DNA from: Denitrobaculum sp965225735 | GTDB taxonomy: Bacteria; Pseudomonadota; Alphaproteobacteria; Kiloniellales; Kiloniellaceae | Assembly: GCA_965225735.1 (NCBI GenBank) | Contig: CBDDBN010000030.1 | Coordinates: 1,116,001-1,180,000 of the forward strand | DNA length: 64,000 nt | Direction of reading: 5' to 3' | In this document: piece by piece, positions 62,657-64,000 of the stretch | How the letters are laid out: each line of letters opens with the position of its first letter | Position numbering within the stretch: position 1 is the first letter of the stretch | The notes under the pieces: generated by a model | The model's input: only the letters and a program-made list of their open reading frames with translations | Told to the model about the DNA's origin: nothing | The model's database searches: none | Program-made: the position numbers and the translations under genes

Positions 62657-63139
62657 TTAGCCGATCAACTTGGCGAGCAGGAAGCCGGGGACCAGCCAGG
62701 CCGCCGTTACGGCGAGATAGAAGAAGAGGTTAAAGCCTTGCGTCCGGCGCCCCGAACGGCCGTCCCGTTCGTAGGCACGGCGTTCACGCCCCAAGAGGAA
62801 AATCAGATAAAATCGCTTGCGCCCGAATGAGATGGTCCGGCGGATCTCCAAAGCGTGCTTGGCGATGTCCCGGTTGGCAAACATGGTTCTGATCGCCGCC
62901 CGCTGCTCTTCGTCAAAGCTGTTGGCGATTTTCGGATCTATGCGGCGAAAGTAATGAGACAGAAAGGGATCGGCGTTGTCGTTGTTCGCGTTTGAGTCGG
63001 CCTGACGCTTGAAATCGCGTGCCTTGTGTACCGCTTCGGCCGCCTGTGTCGCTTGCAACTTTGCCTCCCTGGCTTCGTGCGTGGATATTCTACCTCGCAA
63101 AAAGCTTCCCACAGTAAGCTTTCGAAATGGTAAAGGCAT
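62657..63139 (-). CDS. Conserved hypothetical membrane-anchored protein
   Basis: 160 residues. A basic, coiled N-terminal part (EAREAKLQATQAAEAVHKARDFKRQ) leads to a RRTISFGRKRFYLIFLLGRERR segment and a final membrane helix (about 136-158, LFFYLAVTAAWLVPGFLL). This combination recurs in proteobacterial proteins of unknown function. Alternative start 15 bp upstream. Divergent from tag. Confidence 0.72.
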   Translation of the reverse strand: MPLPFRKLTVGSFLRGRISTHEAREAKLQATQAAEAVHKARDFKRQADSNANNDNADPFLSHYFRRIDPKIANSFDEEQRAAIRTMFANRDIAKHALEIRRTISFGRKRFYLIFLLGRERRAYERDGRSGRRTQGFNLFFYLAVTAAWLVPGFLLAKLIG

Positions 63140-63274
63140 TTTACACCAGTACATTACGCGATCGTGCTGCGACCGAGCAAAGTTCGGGATACCAGAAGGA
63201 CCGGCTGGTATTCCGCCAACCTCTGGTGTATGTTCACGTTTGCGTACAAAAGACAAACAAATAGGAAACAAAGC

Positions 63275-63895
63275 ATGATCGAGACAGGGCGGCGCCGTTG
63301 TGACTGGGTTGGCGCGGAAGATCTCTATATCGAATACCACGACCGGGAATGGGGCGTGCCTGTCTATGACGACCGTCACTTGTTTGAGATGCTCATTCTG
63401 GAAGGCGCGCAGGCCGGGCTGTCCTGGATTACGATCTTGCGCAAGCGCGAAAGCTATCGCGCCGCCTTTGACGGCTTCGATCCCAAGATCATTGCCGGCT
63501 ACGACGAAGCAAAGTTCGCGGCGCTCATGGATGACCCCGGTATTGTGCGCAACCGCGCAAAGATTGCGGCGACCATCGGCAACGCCAAGGCCTGGCTAGA
63601 AATCATGGCGACGGAAGGGTCTAGCGAGGCACCGCCTAAGATTATAGCGGGTGGACCCTTTTCGAATTTCCTCTGGTCCTTTGTCGACGGCAAGCCCATC
63701 GTCAACGCTTGGCGCAGTCTCGCCGAGGTGCCGGCCGAAACGGATGAATCGAAGGCGCTTTCGAAGGCCCTCAAGAAAAAGGGCTTTCGTTTCGTCGGGC
63801 CGACCATTTGCTACGCCTTTATGCAGGCCGTCGGTATGGTCAATGACCACACGGTCGACTGCTTCCGCTATGAAGAGCCGCTGCAGGCCGGATAG
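63275..63895 (+). CDS. tag: DNA-3-methyladenine glycosylase I
   Basis: 206-residue HhH-family base-excision enzyme removing 3-methyladenine. Zinc ligands are Cys9, His22 and the C-terminal HTVDCFRY pair; active-site Glu43 lies in ILEGAQAGLSWITIL, where an aromatic pocket recognises the base. The start ATG is after AGGAAA. Complements the Ada-type methyltransferase 21 kb upstream in alkylation repair. Confidence 0.93.
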   Translation: MIETGRRRCDWVGAEDLYIEYHDREWGVPVYDDRHLFEMLILEGAQAGLSWITILRKRESYRAAFDGFDPKIIAGYDEAKFAALMDDPGIVRNRAKIAATIGNAKAWLEIMATEGSSEAPPKIIAGGPFSNFLWSFVDGKPIVNAWRSLAEVPAETDESKALSKALKKKGFRFVGPTICYAFMQAVGMVNDHTVDCFRYEEPLQAG

Positions 63896-63958
63896 AATGC
63901 TGCTGTGAGTGTGGTCGCGTGCGATTCATAGCATTCGTGACCGTCGCGATCGCAAATG

Positions 63959-63996
63959 AAAACCGCCCGCTCCTTTCTTCGGAGCAGGCGGTTTTT
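63959..63996 (+). terminator. Rho-independent terminator after tag
   Basis: AAAACCGCC and GCTCC pair with GGAGC and GGCGGTTTT (single bulges on each arm) around a TTTCTTC loop, followed by a T-run. Only the start of the following region is in the window. Confidence 0.85.
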
Positions 63997-64000
63997 CAGC

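Overview
The window looks like part of a chromosome from a free-living, probably marine, alphaproteobacterium of the Rhodospirillales/Kiloniellales type. I base this on the Irr-type Fur regulator beside fabA-fabB-fabI, a RegB/RegA-like two-component pair, the order mutM - enoyl-CoA hydratase - rpsT - dnaA - dnaN - recF - gyrB, a bifunctional coaBC next to dut, and high GC. It is mostly ordinary, intact core genome. I see no rRNA, tRNA, CRISPR array, prophage or insertion sequence, and no clearly broken gene.

Layout. 0-3.4 kb: end of a phosphodiesterase gene, a RidA protein, then the reverse-strand operon fabA-fabB-fabI. 3.4-7.2 kb: irr, then a rubrerythrin / Fe-S oxidoreductase / DUF3501 operon whose promoter carries a perfect Irr-box-like palindrome; a weaker copy lies before fabA. 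7.2-8.8 kb: a secreted PEP-CTERM protein behind a textbook sigma-54 promoter. 8.8-11.7 kb: M19 dipeptidase-like, SH3 and 2-hydroxyacid dehydrogenase genes. 11.8-16.2 kb: a leftward run coaBC-dut-rrf2-cysK-moeB. 16.3-21.4 kb: a regulator/transporter/sulfurtransferase/ChaC cassette that separates coaBC from its usual neighbours ubiB-ubiE. 21.4-34.1 kb: ubiquinone, DNA repair and replication genes. 34.2-36.3 kb: an XRE regulator and two unrecognised genes whose 3' ends overlap. 36.7-42.3 kb: PBP1A, a drug exporter, a VOC protein, a YgjP-like peptidase and a short Ada. 42.5-46.9 kb: the ugpBAEC glycerol-3-phosphate importer behind an 11-bp-periodic repeat array. 47-55.3 kb: SCO protein, the late cobalamin genes (cobD-like, cobC-like, cobS, cobT) interrupted by SYLF and choline-sulfatase genes. 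55.4-57.4 kb: the RegB/RegA-like pair. 57.4-62.6 kb: a degenerate EAL protein, gmhA-hldE (heptose synthesis) and an apparently active EAL phosphodiesterase. 62.7-63.9 kb: a small membrane protein and tag.

How the parts work together. Irr would tie peroxide/iron defence, and possibly unsaturated fatty acid synthesis, to iron or haem status. The RegBA-like pair would couple gene expression to redox state. The ugp operon, the choline-sulfatase and the partial phosphodiesterase suggest scavenging of phosphorus, sulfur and choline from membrane-derived or osmolyte compounds. The most promising leads are the Irr-box-controlled rubrerythrin/Fe-S/DUF3501 operon, the sigma-54-driven PEP-CTERM gene, and the unrecognised gene pair at 34.8-36.3 kb.
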